This document shows, piece after piece, positions 14,806 through 23,215 of a DNA stretch of 64,000 nucleotides; positions within the stretch are counted from its first letter, which is position 1; each line of letters opens with the position of its first letter. Origin of the DNA: JAKAXS01 sp965279065 (GTDB taxonomy: Bacteria; Pseudomonadota; Alphaproteobacteria; Rhizobiales; Hyphomicrobiaceae); NCBI GenBank assembly GCA_965279065.1, contig OZ257134.1, positions 310,001-374,000 of the forward strand, given 5' to 3'. The notes beneath the pieces were generated by a model. It was not told where the DNA came from and did not search any database. It was given only the letters and a program-made list of their open reading frames with translations. Both the position numbers and the translations under genes were made by a program.

Positions 14806-16092
14806 ATGGCCACCTCGGCTGAACTTCACGCGCGGCGCATGGCGGCCGTGCCGCGCGGCATCGGCAACGTGACTGCGATCTATCCCAAGCGTGCCAAGAA
14901 CGCCGAGATCTGGAGCGAGGAAGGTCAGCGCTACATCGACTTCGGCGCCGGCATCGCCGTGGTCAACACCGGACATCAGCACCCGCGCATCGTCCAGGCC
15001 GTGAAGGATCAGCTGGAGAGCTTCAGCCACGTCTGCTTCCAGGTCACGCCGCACGAGAACTATGTCAGCCTGTGCGAACGCCTCAATGCCATCGCCCCGG
15101 TGCACGGACCGGCCAAGACCATGCTCGCTTCCACCGGCGCCGAAGCCGTCGAAAACGCGGTGAAGGTCGCCCGCGCTTTCACCAAGCGGCCCGGCATCAT
15201 TTCGTTCAGCGGCGGCTTCCACGGCCGCACGCACATGGGCATGGCGCTCACCGGCAAGGCCGTGCCTTACAAGAAGGACTTCGGACCCTTCCCCTCTGAC
15301 ATCTACAACGTGCCGTTTCCCAACGTGCACCACGGCGTCACCGGCGAGCACAGCCTCGACGCGCTGAAGGCACTGTTCAAGTACGTCGCTGATCCCTCGA
15401 GCATCGCCGGCATCATCATCGAGCCGGTGCAGGGCGAAGGCGGCTTCAACATCGCGCCGTTCGATTTTCTGCAGGCGCTGCGCAAACTGTGCGACGAGCA
15501 CGGCATCCTGCTGATCGGCGACGAGATCCAGACCGGCTTCGCCCGCACCGGCCGGATGTTCGCGCTGGAGCATGCTGGTGTGAAGGCCGACGTCGTCACG
15601 CTGGCCAAGGGTCTCGCCGGCGGCTTCCCCGTCTCCGCCATCACCGGCCGCGCCGACGTGATGGACGCCTCCAGCCCCGGCGGCCTCGGCGGCACCTACG
15701 CCGGCAACCCGGTCGCCTGCGCAGCGGCCCACGCCGTGCTCGATGTCATCAAGGATGAAGGCCTCGTCGCCCGCGCCAACGCCATCGGCAAGATCATCAT
15801 GGACCGCTGCACGGCAATCCAGCAGCACTCCAACCTGAACTGCATCGGTGACGTCCGCGGCCTCGGCGCCATGTGCGCCATCGAGCTTGAGATGAACGGC
15901 GCACCTGCCCCCGCCGTCACGGCGGCTCTCCTCAAGGCCGCCAGCCAGCGCGGCCTGATCCTGCTGTCGTGCGGCATCTACGGCAACGTCATCCGTTTCC
16001 TGCCGCCCCTGACGGCCAGCGACGACATCGTCCGCGAAGGCATGGATGTCTTCGAGGCCAGCCTGGCCGAAGCGGTCAGCGCGACCTCGTGA
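14806..16092 (+). CDS. gabT: 4-aminobutyrate transaminase
   Basis: A 428-residue class III PLP aminotransferase. The PLP lysine is Lys268 in TLAKGLAGGFPVSAITGRADVM, and the cofactor Asp is in ILLIGDEIQTGFARTGRMFA. ASTGAEAVENAVKVAR, FSGGFHGRTHMGMALTGK and the ending RFLPPLTASDDIVREGMDV are typical of GabT/PuuE. It moves the amino group of GABA to 2-oxoglutarate, making succinic semialdehyde and glutamate, and so ends the putrescine pathway of this operon. AAGGAG lies 6 bases upstream of the ATG. A clear terminator follows at 16098-16123. No succinic semialdehyde dehydrogenase gene is in the window. Confidence 0.93.
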   Translation: MATSAELHARRMAAVPRGIGNVTAIYPKRAKNAEIWSEEGQRYIDFGAGIAVVNTGHQHPRIVQAVKDQLESFSHVCFQVTPHENYVSLCERLNAIAPVHGPAKTMLASTGAEAVENAVKVARAFTKRPGIISFSGGFHGRTHMGMALTGKAVPYKKDFGPFPSDIYNVPFPNVHHGVTGEHSLDALKALFKYVADPSSIAGIIIEPVQGEGGFNIAPFDFLQALRKLCDEHGILLIGDEIQTGFARTGRMFALEHAGVKADVVTLAKGLAGGFPVSAITGRADVMDASSPGGLGGTYAGNPVACAAAHAVLDVIKDEGLVARANAIGKIIMDRCTAIQQHSNLNCIGDVRGLGAMCAIELEMNGAPAPAVTAALLKAASQRGLILLSCGIYGNVIRFLPPLTASDDIVREGMDVFEASLAEAVSATS

Positions 16093-16097
16093 ATCAA

Positions 16098-16123
16098 AAA
16101 GGGCGCCTCATGGGGCGCCCTTT
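16098..16123 (+). terminator. Rho-independent terminator after gabT
   Basis: GGGCGCC (16101-16107) pairs with GGCGCCC (16114-16120), extended by AAA/TTT on the flanks, with a 6-base loop and a TTT tail. The symmetrical A/T flanks let it act on both strands, so it can also stop the 31-residue peptide transcript. Confidence 0.85.
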
Positions 16124-16152
16124 CGTCATCCAACACTTCGTACGGTCTTAGG

Positions 16153-16248
16153 TTAGCGAGCCTTGCGCGCGCGGGTGTTCGCAGCGTTCACAACAGTCTC
16201 GGCCGTACGAAGAATAGCGTTGGTCACGATCATGGCAGCGGCAGTCAT
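16153..16248 (-). CDS. 31-residue cationic peptide next to lrp
   Basis: A very short frame, MTAAAMIVTNAILRTAETVV then NAANTRARKAR. The N-terminal 20 residues are hydrophobic to amphipathic and the last six (RARKAR) strongly basic. The ribosome binding site AAGGAG lies at an ideal 6-base spacing before the ATG at 16248, which is the best in the neighbourhood and the main reason to call it. It is divergent from the Lrp gene and shares the bidirectional terminator at 16098-16123. No family is recognised. It could be a regulatory leader, a membrane-active peptide or a small protein partner. Confidence 0.55.
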   Translation of the reverse strand: MTAAAMIVTNAILRTAETVVNAANTRARKAR

Positions 16249-16365
16249 AACACTCTCCTTGGTGGCGCCGGGTGGGCGCCGGTTGATGACGTGAATATAG
16301 GTGAGATGCCGCGCCGGAAACAGCCATAGAACTGTTGCCAAATGCCGCAAATAGGCAGATAACAA

Positions 16366-16387
16366 GCGCATATATTGAATTATGCGC
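16366..16387. promoter_or_regulatory. Inverted repeat over the lrp start codon, candidate autoregulatory site
   Basis: GCGCATA (16366-16372) and TATGCGC (16381-16387) are perfect inverse copies around an AT-rich 8-base spacer. The right arm contains the lrp ATG (16382). AT-centred dyads of this size are typical Lrp/AsnC binding sites. Confidence 0.5.
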
Positions 16388-16873
16388 AGAAAAATGAAAA
16401 TAAAGCCTCTCGACACGCTGGATAAAGCGATTCTCTCGGCCCTCGTCACGGATGGCCGCCAAAGCCAAGTCCAGCTCGCCGAGCGCATCCCCCTGTCGCC
16501 GACGGCAATTGCCAGGCGCATCAAGGGCTTGGAGGAGCAGGGCGTGATCGAAGGCTATCAGGCCCGCATCAGCCGGGCAGCGTTGGGCCTGGAGATGTTC
16601 GTGATCGTCCAGGTCAGCCTCAAGAGCCAGGACGCCGACCTGCTGACGGCCTTCGACAAGGCCGCCGCCGCCTCGCCCTCCATCGTCGGCTGCTACCTGA
16701 TGGCGGGCGAGGATGACTACATCCTCATGGTCTTGGCCAAGAGCCTCGGCGACTTCGAGCGCATCCACAAGGAAGAGCTGTCGAAGCTGCCCGGCGTCAC
16801 CCAGCTCAAATCCAACTTCGCCCTGCGCGAAGTCTCCGCCCGCATGCTGCCGGTTTCGAGCCTCGCGCCCTAG
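16382..16873 (+). CDS. Lrp/AsnC-family transcriptional regulator
   Basis: A 163-residue regulator. The N-terminal winged helix is LDTLDKAILSALVTDGRQSQ...VQLAERIPLSPTAIARRIKGLEEQGVIEGYQA, and the C-terminal RAM ligand domain follows (VIVQVSLKSQD, VGCYLMAGEDDYILMVLAKSLGDFERIHKEELSKLPGV). Such proteins sense amino acids. Its place between gabT and the second puuA makes polyamine or amino acid catabolic control likely. The ATG at 16382 is kept although no ribosome binding site is visible; 16394 is an alternative. The stop codon overlaps the stop of the convergent yciI-like gene within a single CTAG. Confidence 0.92.
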   Translation: MRRKMKIKPLDTLDKAILSALVTDGRQSQVQLAERIPLSPTAIARRIKGLEEQGVIEGYQARISRAALGLEMFVIVQVSLKSQDADLLTAFDKAAAASPSIVGCYLMAGEDDYILMVLAKSLGDFERIHKEELSKLPGVTQLKSNFALREVSARMLPVSSLAP

Positions 16874-17262
16874 GCCGACTTGAGCGATTGCGAATCGGAA
16901 CAGAATGGCGTGGCGAAGGCGCGAACCTCGCAAGTCCCTTCCCAGCCCGGCATGTGATCCTTGTGCAGCTGCATGAACTCGACCGCCAGCTCGAGTGCCT
17001 CCTCGGCGTTCCGCAATTCGAAGATCGCGTAGCCGCCAATGACCTCTTTGGACTCGGCGAACGGTCCGTCCTGCACGACAACTTCGCCGTTGCGCACGCT
17101 GACCCGCGCGCCCTGTTCGATCGGAACGAGACCTCCGGTATCGATCATGCGGCCGGCCTTGGTTTCGCGCTCCGAAAGCTTGCCTATGGCTTCGATGAGT
17201 TCCGGCGTCGGCTTGCCGTACATCGTGGACGGGGGTGCTGAGACGATCGACATGAAACGCAT
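16870..17262 (-). CDS. YCII/DGPF-domain protein
   Basis: A 130-residue cytosolic protein of the YCII-related alpha-beta barrel family. It starts MRFMSIVSAPPSTMYGKPTP and contains the DGPFAESKEVIGGYAIFE signature in the second half, with EFMQLHKDHMPGWEG at the end. Members are often linked with sigma factors or small-molecule metabolism, but no activity is assigned. It is convergent with lrp, with overlapping stop codons, and may be the first or only gene of its transcript. Confidence 0.85.
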   Translation of the reverse strand: MRFMSIVSAPPSTMYGKPTPELIEAIGKLSERETKAGRMIDTGGLVPIEQGARVSVRNGEVVVQDGPFAESKEVIGGYAIFELRNAEEALELAVEFMQLHKDHMPGWEGTCEVRAFATPFCSDSQSLKSA

Positions 17263-17397
17263 CGCTAGGGCTCCTGGGTCGAGTCGCGGCGCCGTCGCCG
17301 CTTTTCTGCCTCTTCCATTTCAGGCGACGAACGAGCAACGCCGAAATCGACAGCTCGGGAAAATAATCTCACCCCGCGATCTTGGCGAACCCGGCGC

Positions 17398-18798
17398 TCA
17401 AACGCTCAGCAGCAGATGCTCGCGCTCCCACGGGCTGATTACGCGCATGAACTCCTCGAATTCGGAGCGTTTGAGATCGAGATAGACGTGGCAGAACCGC
17501 GGTCCGAGCAATTCGTGTAACTCCTTGCTCTCCTCGAAGTCGAGCAGCGCCTCAAGCAGGCCGCGCGGCAGCTGATGATCGTTGCGATACGCGTTGCCGA
17601 CGACGGCGGCCCGCGGTTCCAGCTGCTTCAGCATGCCGAGATACCCGCACGCCAGGCTGGCCGCCAGCGCCAGATAGGGATTGGCATCCGAGCCCGCGAG
17701 GCGGTTCTCGACCCGCCGCGCCGCGACCGGCGAGAACGGCACCCGCAATCCGGCGGAGCGGTTGTCGTTGCCCCACTCCACGTTGATGGGGGCCGCCCCG
17801 CCCGGCACCAGTCGGCGATAGGAATTCACATAGGGCGCCAGCAGGCACATGGCCGGCGGCAGGTACAGCTGCTGGCCGGCGAGGAATTGATAGAACAGCT
17901 TGCTCGGCTCGCCATTCTCCTGCGTGAAGATGTTCTTGCCCGTCTTCATGTCCACGATGCTTTGGTGAATATGCATCGCGCTGCCCGGCTCGTTGGCGAG
18001 CGGTTTGGCCATGAACGTCGCATAGCAGTTGTGCGTGAACGCGGCCTCGCGAATGGTGCGCTTGAACAGGAACACCTGATCCGCGAGATCGACGGGATCG
18101 CCGTGCAGCAGGTTGATCTCGAGCTGCGCCGCGCCGCCTTCCTGGATGATCGTATCGATCTTCAGATACTGCCGTTCGGCGAATTCGTAGATGTCGTCGA
18201 CGATCTTGTCGTACTCGTCCACCGCGCCGAGGCTATAGGCCTGTCGCCCCGCGCCCGCGCGGCCTGACCGGCCCATCGGCGGTTCCAGCGGATAGTCGGG
18301 ATCGGGGTTCGTCTTGGTCAGATAGAACTCGAGCTCAGGCGCGACCACCGGCGTCCAGCCCTTCTTGTGATAGAGCGCGACGATGCGCTTCAGCACATTG
18401 CGCGGCGCGATCTCGACCGGCTCGCCGCTCTGCCACGTGGCGTCGTGGATCACCTGGGCCGTCGGGCTCGACGCCCACGGCGCCGGCCGGATCGTATCCA
18501 GGTCCGGCACCATCATCAGGTCGCTTTCCGCATACAGCGCCTGCCCGTCTTCCTCAAAGCCGACGTAGTCGCCCGTGATCGTCTGGTGGAAGATCGATAT
18601 CGGCAGATGCGTCGGATCGAGCTTGACGAACTTTTCCGCCGGCATTGTCTTGCCGCGCGCCACGCCGGCGATATCGGGCACCGCGCAGTCGATCTCCTCG
18701 ATGCGATGCTGGCGCAGCCACACGCGAAGCGTGTCGGGAGTAGCACCCGCGCCGAGAAGTTCCACGTCTGCTGGCTTTGCGCCATCTAGGGCCGTCAT
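17398..18798 (-). CDS. puuA: Second gamma-glutamylpolyamine synthetase (GS family)
   Basis: About 466 residues, a GS-family ligase that differs from the copy at 11784. It has the GS core: VVAPELEFYLTK, EGGAAQLEINLLHGDP, CYATFMAKPLANEPGSAMHIHQSI, NVEWGNDNRSAGLRVP and ENRLAGSDANPYLA. The start at 18798 is favoured over an upstream TTG at 18840 because AGG lies 10 bases ahead. Pseudomonas carries several such PauA/PuuA paralogues with differing amine specificities, so this one may prefer another polyamine. It sits just downstream of gntR on the same strand (53 bases apart) and is probably under its control. Confidence 0.88.
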   Translation of the reverse strand: MTALDGAKPADVELLGAGATPDTLRVWLRQHRIEEIDCAVPDIAGVARGKTMPAEKFVKLDPTHLPISIFHQTITGDYVGFEEDGQALYAESDLMMVPDLDTIRPAPWASSPTAQVIHDATWQSGEPVEIAPRNVLKRIVALYHKKGWTPVVAPELEFYLTKTNPDPDYPLEPPMGRSGRAGAGRQAYSLGAVDEYDKIVDDIYEFAERQYLKIDTIIQEGGAAQLEINLLHGDPVDLADQVFLFKRTIREAAFTHNCYATFMAKPLANEPGSAMHIHQSIVDMKTGKNIFTQENGEPSKLFYQFLAGQQLYLPPAMCLLAPYVNSYRRLVPGGAAPINVEWGNDNRSAGLRVPFSPVAARRVENRLAGSDANPYLALAASLACGYLGMLKQLEPRAAVVGNAYRNDHQLPRGLLEALLDFEESKELHELLGPRFCHVYLDLKRSEFEEFMRVISPWEREHLLLSV

Positions 18799-18851
18799 GA
18801 GTGCACCTGATTTGATGTTCAGTTCTGATATCGAGGCCAATGGGTGGACCG

Positions 18852-19652
18852 CTACGACGCCGCCTCGATCGGATCGAAGAGAGTTGCGCGCGCGCCCTTC
18901 TCGCCGGCCTCCGTGTGCGCCAGCACCTCGTCGCCGATGAAGCTCATGCCCTGCCCGATGTCCGCGGCGATCGCCGCGCGTAAGCCCATTTCGTCGCCGA
19001 TACGCATGGCCTTGAGGGCCGCCTGGTGAAAGTCCTCGAGCTTTGAGGTGTCGTAGCGGCCGTAAGCCACGCGCATGAACGGTCCGAATTGCAGCCAGAC
19101 GCTCTCCACGAGGCCCAACAGCATATTGTTTCTTGCTAGCTTATAGATCGAGAAGTGAAACTGAAAGTTACCGCGCATGTAGGCTTCCACGTCACCCTTA
19201 ACCATGGCGCGGTCGATCGATTGGTCGATCGTCTGCAAGGCTTTGATGTCGCTGGCCGTCATGCTCGGCAAGGCGCGTGCCGCCAGTTCCGGCTCTAAAG
19301 ATTGCCGCGCGAATACAACCTGATTGAATTTCGACCGCGTCATCTCTGGCACAAGGACGCGGCGATTGTCCTGCATCGTCAGCGCCCGTTCGGCGATCAG
19401 TCGGCGCACCGCATCGCGCACCGGCATGACGCTGACGCCCAGCGTATCGGCGAGGCCCCGCAGGGTCACCGCCATGCCCGGCGCGAAGCCGCCGATCAGA
19501 ATGCGCTCCCGCAAGGTACGATAGACGCTCTCGTGTGCCGTCATGCTTGACGGTTGAGCATCCGTAGCCCGTTTCGCGGGAATGGGCCGCTTGGTGTTCT
19601 TCGCGGGCCGCTTTTTGATCTGAACCGTCATAAACTCACTGGCTTTTTGCAT
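18852..19652 (-). CDS. GntR-family regulator (FCD/FadR subgroup)
   Basis: About 266 residues (starts at 19652 or 19631 are both possible). The winged-helix DNA-binding domain is VYRTLRERILIGGFAPGMAV, TLRGLADTLGVSVMPVRDAVRRLIAERAL, and the C-terminal half is the all-helical FCD ligand domain with its metal/ligand residues (FARQSLEPELAARA, NFQFHFSIYKLARN, EDFHQAALKAM). The N-terminus is a lysine-rich disordered stretch. It is divergent from potF, and a perfect TTGTGATCACAA palindrome lies between them, matching the TTGT...ACAA type of site used by FadR-subgroup proteins. It most likely governs the pot operon and the second puuA. Confidence 0.88.
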   Translation of the reverse strand: MQKASEFMTVQIKKRPAKNTKRPIPAKRATDAQPSSMTAHESVYRTLRERILIGGFAPGMAVTLRGLADTLGVSVMPVRDAVRRLIAERALTMQDNRRVLVPEMTRSKFNQVVFARQSLEPELAARALPSMTASDIKALQTIDQSIDRAMVKGDVEAYMRGNFQFHFSIYKLARNNMLLGLVESVWLQFGPFMRVAYGRYDTSKLEDFHQAALKAMRIGDEMGLRAAIAADIGQGMSFIGDEVLAHTEAGEKGARATLFDPIEAAS

Positions 19653-19762
19653 GCCCTTCAACGACCGACGACGCGTCGATCGCTGGCGGCCGGGGCCCGG
19701 TCCGCCAACGCCGGCAGGAAAATGACGCCCGCCTGCAACGACACTGTTGTACATCGCGAATT

Positions 19763-19774
19763 TTGTGATCACAA
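19763..19774. promoter_or_regulatory. Perfect palindrome TTGTGATCACAA, candidate GntR operator
   Basis: A 12-base uninterrupted dyad midway in the 206-base region between divergent gntR and potF. The arms match the half-site style of FadR-subgroup GntR regulators. Confidence 0.6.
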
Positions 19775-19858
19775 TGGGGTCGCGTTGAAACAGGTGTTCA
19801 CTGCGAGGGCGCGTTGCTGGCGCGCGAACGTGGGGGTACCGATCGAGGAGAGTATCGG

Positions 19859-20965
19859 ATGTTGAACGTGGGTGGATTGTGCCGCGCGCTGACCGGTGCG
19901 GTTTTGGCGGCGGCCGTCGTCGCGCAACCTGTATTCGCTGCCGACAAGGAACTGCGGATCTACAATTGGTCGGACTACATCGAGAAGTCGGTCCTGGACG
20001 ACTTCACCAAGGAAACCGGCATCAAGATCACGTACGACGTTTTCGACAGCAACGACGTTCTCGAAACGAAGATGCTGGCCGGTGGCAGTGGCTACGATAT
20101 CGTTGTGCCGACGGGCCCTTACCTGACGCGTCTGATCAACGCGAAGGTCTTCCAGAAGCTGGATAAGTCGAAGCTGCCCAACCTCAAGAACACCTGGCCG
20201 CTGATCAACGAACGCACCGCCATTTACGACCCCGGCAACGAATACTCGATCAACTACATGTGGGGCACCACATCGCTCGGCTACAACGTGGAGAAGATCA
20301 AGAAGGCGATGCCTGACGCGCCAGTTGATAGCTGGGATATGATCTTCAAGCCCGAGGTCGTGTCGAAATTCAAGGACTGCGGCATTCATCTGCTCGATAG
20401 CGCCGACGACATCCTCCCCGCGGCTCTGCACTATCTGAAGCTCAACCCGGATAGTAAGGACCCCGAGGACATCAAGAAGGCCGGCGAACTTCTCGAGAAA
20501 GTTCGTCCCAACATCCAGAAGTTCCACTCGTCGGAATTCATCAACGCCCTGGCAAACGGCGACATCTGCCTGGCCGTCGGCTTCTCCGGCGACATTCTGC
20601 AGGGTGCAACCCGCGCCGCCGAAGCCAAGAACGGTGTCGAGGTCGTGCTCTCCGTGCCGAAGGAAGGCGCACAGATGTGGTTCGATCAGATGGCCATTCC
20701 GGCCGATGCCAAGCACGTCGCGGAAGCACATCTTTTCCTCGACTACATGCTGCGTCCCGAGGTCATCGCCAAGGCGTCGAACTACATCAACTACGCCAAC
20801 GGCAACCTCGCTTCGCAGAAGTTCATCGACGAAGCTATCCTGAAGAACCCCAACATCTTCCCGGACGAAGAGATGCTGAAGCGCCTCTACGTCAAGACCA
20901 GCTATGATCCGAAACTGCAGCGCACCGTGACACGCACGTGGACCAAGGTCACGACGGGTCAGTAG
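19859..20965 (+). CDS. potF: Putrescine-binding periplasmic protein
   Basis: A 368-residue solute-binding protein of the PotD/PotF group. A signal peptide (LTGAVLAAAVVAQPVFAAD) is followed at once by KELRIYNWSDYIEKSVLDDF, the standard start of mature PotF. YDIVVPTGPYLTRLI, YMWGTTSLGYN, SWDMIF and NGDICLAVGFSGD correspond to the amine-binding cleft. It delivers putrescine to the PotGHI transporter. GAGGAG lies 8 bases upstream of the ATG at 19859. A hairpin at 20976-21006 separates it from potG and may keep its expression higher than that of the membrane components. Confidence 0.93.
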   Translation: MLNVGGLCRALTGAVLAAAVVAQPVFAADKELRIYNWSDYIEKSVLDDFTKETGIKITYDVFDSNDVLETKMLAGGSGYDIVVPTGPYLTRLINAKVFQKLDKSKLPNLKNTWPLINERTAIYDPGNEYSINYMWGTTSLGYNVEKIKKAMPDAPVDSWDMIFKPEVVSKFKDCGIHLLDSADDILPAALHYLKLNPDSKDPEDIKKAGELLEKVRPNIQKFHSSEFINALANGDICLAVGFSGDILQGATRAAEAKNGVEVVLSVPKEGAQMWFDQMAIPADAKHVAEAHLFLDYMLRPEVIAKASNYINYANGNLASQKFIDEAILKNPNIFPDEEMLKRLYVKTSYDPKLQRTVTRTWTKVTTGQ

Positions 20966-20975
20966 CTCACACGAA

Positions 20976-21006
20976 AAGCGGCGCTGGAGACAATCCGGCG
21001 CCGCTT
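20976..21006 (+). terminator. Hairpin between potF and potG
   Basis: AAGCGGCGC (20976-20984) pairs with GCGCCGCTT (20998-21006) around a 13-base loop; CGCTTTCT follows. It probably stops part of the transcription after potF, as expected for binding-protein genes at the head of ABC operons. Confidence 0.6.
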
Positions 21007-21072
21007 CGCTTTCTGAAGCGCGCGATTTTACGGCCCAACGATCCGAATTCTGAGCGGCAAGGAGTTTGAGAG

Positions 21073-22287
21073 ATGTCCCTGGCGACGACGAGCGACGCGA
21101 TACCGGCACCGGCCGCCAGCCCGGGCCCCAAGAAGGCCCGCCGCACTCCGGCCCCGCAATCCAGCTTCGCGCCGTGGAAAGACCCGAACGCCAAGCCGAT
21201 CGTGCGCTTCGAGAACGTCACCAAGCGTTTCGGCAGCTTCGTCGCCGTCAACAACATTTCGCTCGACATTTACGAGCGTGAGTTTTTCGCCCTGCTCGGC
21301 CCCTCCGGCTGCGGCAAGACCACGCTTCTGCGCATGCTGGCCGGCTTCGAGAAGCCGACCGAGGGCCGCATCATCGTCAACGGCAAGGACGTCACCGAGC
21401 TGATGCCGTACGAGCGTGACGCCGTGAACATGATGTTCCAGTCCTACGCCCTGTTCCCGCACATGAGCGTGGAAAAGAACATCGGCTTCGGCTTGCGCCA
21501 GGAAGGCATGCCCCCGGCCGACATCGAGGCGCGCGTCGACGAAGCCATGGGCATGCTGGAACTCAAGAAGTTCGCCAAGCGCAAACCCCACCAGCTTTCG
21601 GGCGGCCAGCAGCAGCGCGTGGCGCTCGCTCGCGCCATCGCCAAGAAGCCGCGCATAATGCTGCTCGACGAGCCGCTGGGTGCCCTCGACAAGCGGCTGC
21701 GCCAGACCGCGCAGTTCGAGTTGATGCACATCCAGGAGAGCACCGGCACCACCTTCATTATCGTCACCCACGATCAGGAAGAGGCGATGACGGTCTCCAG
21801 CCGCATCGCTGTCATGGATCATGGCGAACTGGTGCAGGTGTCGACGCCGGGCGAAATCTATGAGACGCCGCAGTCGCAGTACGTCGCGTCATTCATCGGC
21901 GACGTGAACATCCTGGAATGCCGTGTCACCAACGTGCAGCCGGACGGCCAGCTCGAACTCAGCTGGGTCGATGGCACCGGCAGGTTCGTCGCGCAGCCGC
22001 CGCCCGCCGGCGCCAGCAAGGACCAGCAGGTCTGGCTTGCCATCCGGCCCGAAAAGGTTCGCATCTCGCTGGAAAAGCCGGCGACCGACATCAATGCCAT
22101 TCCCGGCAAGGTCGACAACATCGGCTATCTCGGATCGATCTCGCACTACCACGTCGCCGTCGGCAACGACGAGCGGGTCACGGCATTGCGCGCCAACGCC
22201 GCCCACACCGTCGACAACACGATCAATTGGGAGAACGACGTCTGGCTCGACTGGCCGGTCGATGCCGGTGTCGTCCTCTGCCGCTGA
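21073..22287 (+). CDS. potG: Putrescine ABC transporter ATP-binding protein
   Basis: A 404-residue ABC ATPase. Walker A GPSGCGKTTL is at about 76-85, the Q-loop MFQSYALFPH follows, the signature LSGGQQQR begins near residue 175 and Walker B IMLLDEPLGALD near 195, with the switch His in VTHDQEEAM. The C-terminal 120 residues are a TOBE-like regulatory domain (IRPEKVRISLE). The first 40 residues are Pro/Ala-rich and not conserved. AAGGAG lies at good distance upstream of the ATG. It energises PotH/PotI at the cytoplasmic face. Confidence 0.93.
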   Translation: MSLATTSDAIPAPAASPGPKKARRTPAPQSSFAPWKDPNAKPIVRFENVTKRFGSFVAVNNISLDIYEREFFALLGPSGCGKTTLLRMLAGFEKPTEGRIIVNGKDVTELMPYERDAVNMMFQSYALFPHMSVEKNIGFGLRQEGMPPADIEARVDEAMGMLELKKFAKRKPHQLSGGQQQRVALARAIAKKPRIMLLDEPLGALDKRLRQTAQFELMHIQESTGTTFIIVTHDQEEAMTVSSRIAVMDHGELVQVSTPGEIYETPQSQYVASFIGDVNILECRVTNVQPDGQLELSWVDGTGRFVAQPPPAGASKDQQVWLAIRPEKVRISLEKPATDINAIPGKVDNIGYLGSISHYHVAVGNDERVTALRANAAHTVDNTINWENDVWLDWPVDAGVVLCR

Positions 22288-22342
22288 TCGTTCATGTCTG
22301 TTGTTCGCTCCACCGCTTTAGATTGAGTTTGGGATAAGACCA

Positions 22343-23215
22343 ATGCGCCGCTGGACCCTCATCGGAATACCCTACGTCTGGCTCCTGATCTTCTTCCTGA
22401 TCCCGTTCCTGATTGTGTTCAAGATCTCGCTGTCGGATACGGCCAGCGCCATGCCGCCGTACGTGCCGGTGCTGGATTTCTCCAAGATCGGCGAGTTCTT
22501 CTCCCAGCTCGATTTCGAGAACTACAAGTTCATCTTCTCCGATGAGCTGTACGTGAACGCCTACATATCGAGTTTCAAGATCGCGCTCATCTCGACGCTG
22601 CTGACGCTGCTCATCGCTTATCCCATCGCCTACGGCATGGCCCGGGCCCCGGAAGAGTGGCAACCCTTGCTTGTGATGCTCGTCATCCTGCCGTTCTGGA
22701 CCTCGTTCCTGATCCGCGTCTACGCGTGGATCGGCATTCTCAAGAAGGAAGGCTTGCTCAACCTCTTCCTGTCCAATTTCGGCATCGAGCCGCTGACGAT
22801 CCACAACACCGTTGCCGCCGTCTACATCGGCATCATCTATTCGTACCTGCCGTTCATGATCCTGCCGCTCTATGCCAGCCTCGAGAAGATCAACGGCGCG
22901 CTGCTGGAGGCCGCCGCCGATCTCGGCTCGCCGCCATGGAAGACGTTCTGGCAGGTCACGTTCCCGCTCTCGATCCCCGGTGTCCTCGCCGGCTGCTTCC
23001 TGGTCTTCATTCCGGCCATGGGTGAATTCGTGATCCCCGACCTGCTCGGCGGCTCCGATACGCTGATGATCGGCAAGACCCTGTGGGCGGAGTTCTTCTC
23101 GAACCGCGACTGGCCTCTCTCCTCGGCGGTGGCCGTGCTGCTGCTGCTGATCCTCGTCGTGCCCATTGTTCTCTTCCAGCGCAACCAGCAGCACCAGCGG
23201 GAGGCCGCGCGATGA
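22343..23215 (+). CDS. potH: Putrescine ABC transporter permease, first subunit
   Basis: A 290-residue inner-membrane protein with six hydrophobic segments. The first is YVWLLIFFLIPFLIVF, and the cytoplasmic coupling loop reads EAAADLGSPPWKTFWQVTFPLSIPG, the EAA motif that contacts the ATPase. FLVFIPAMGEFVIPDLLGG is typical of PotH/PotB. Its stop codon overlaps the start of potI (ATGA at 23212-23215), so the two permeases are translated in step. Confidence 0.93.
   Translation: MRRWTLIGIPYVWLLIFFLIPFLIVFKISLSDTASAMPPYVPVLDFSKIGEFFSQLDFENYKFIFSDELYVNAYISSFKIALISTLLTLLIAYPIAYGMARAPEEWQPLLVMLVILPFWTSFLIRVYAWIGILKKEGLLNLFLSNFGIEPLTIHNTVAAVYIGIIYSYLPFMILPLYASLEKINGALLEAAADLGSPPWKTFWQVTFPLSIPGVLAGCFLVFIPAMGEFVIPDLLGGSDTLMIGKTLWAEFFSNRDWPLSSAVAVLLLLILVVPIVLFQRNQQHQREAAR

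Noticed and set aside
13008..14813. A 601-codon open frame antisense to puuC
   Set aside because: It mirrors a well-supported aldehyde dehydrogenase; long antisense frames are expected at this GC content and its composition is not protein-like.
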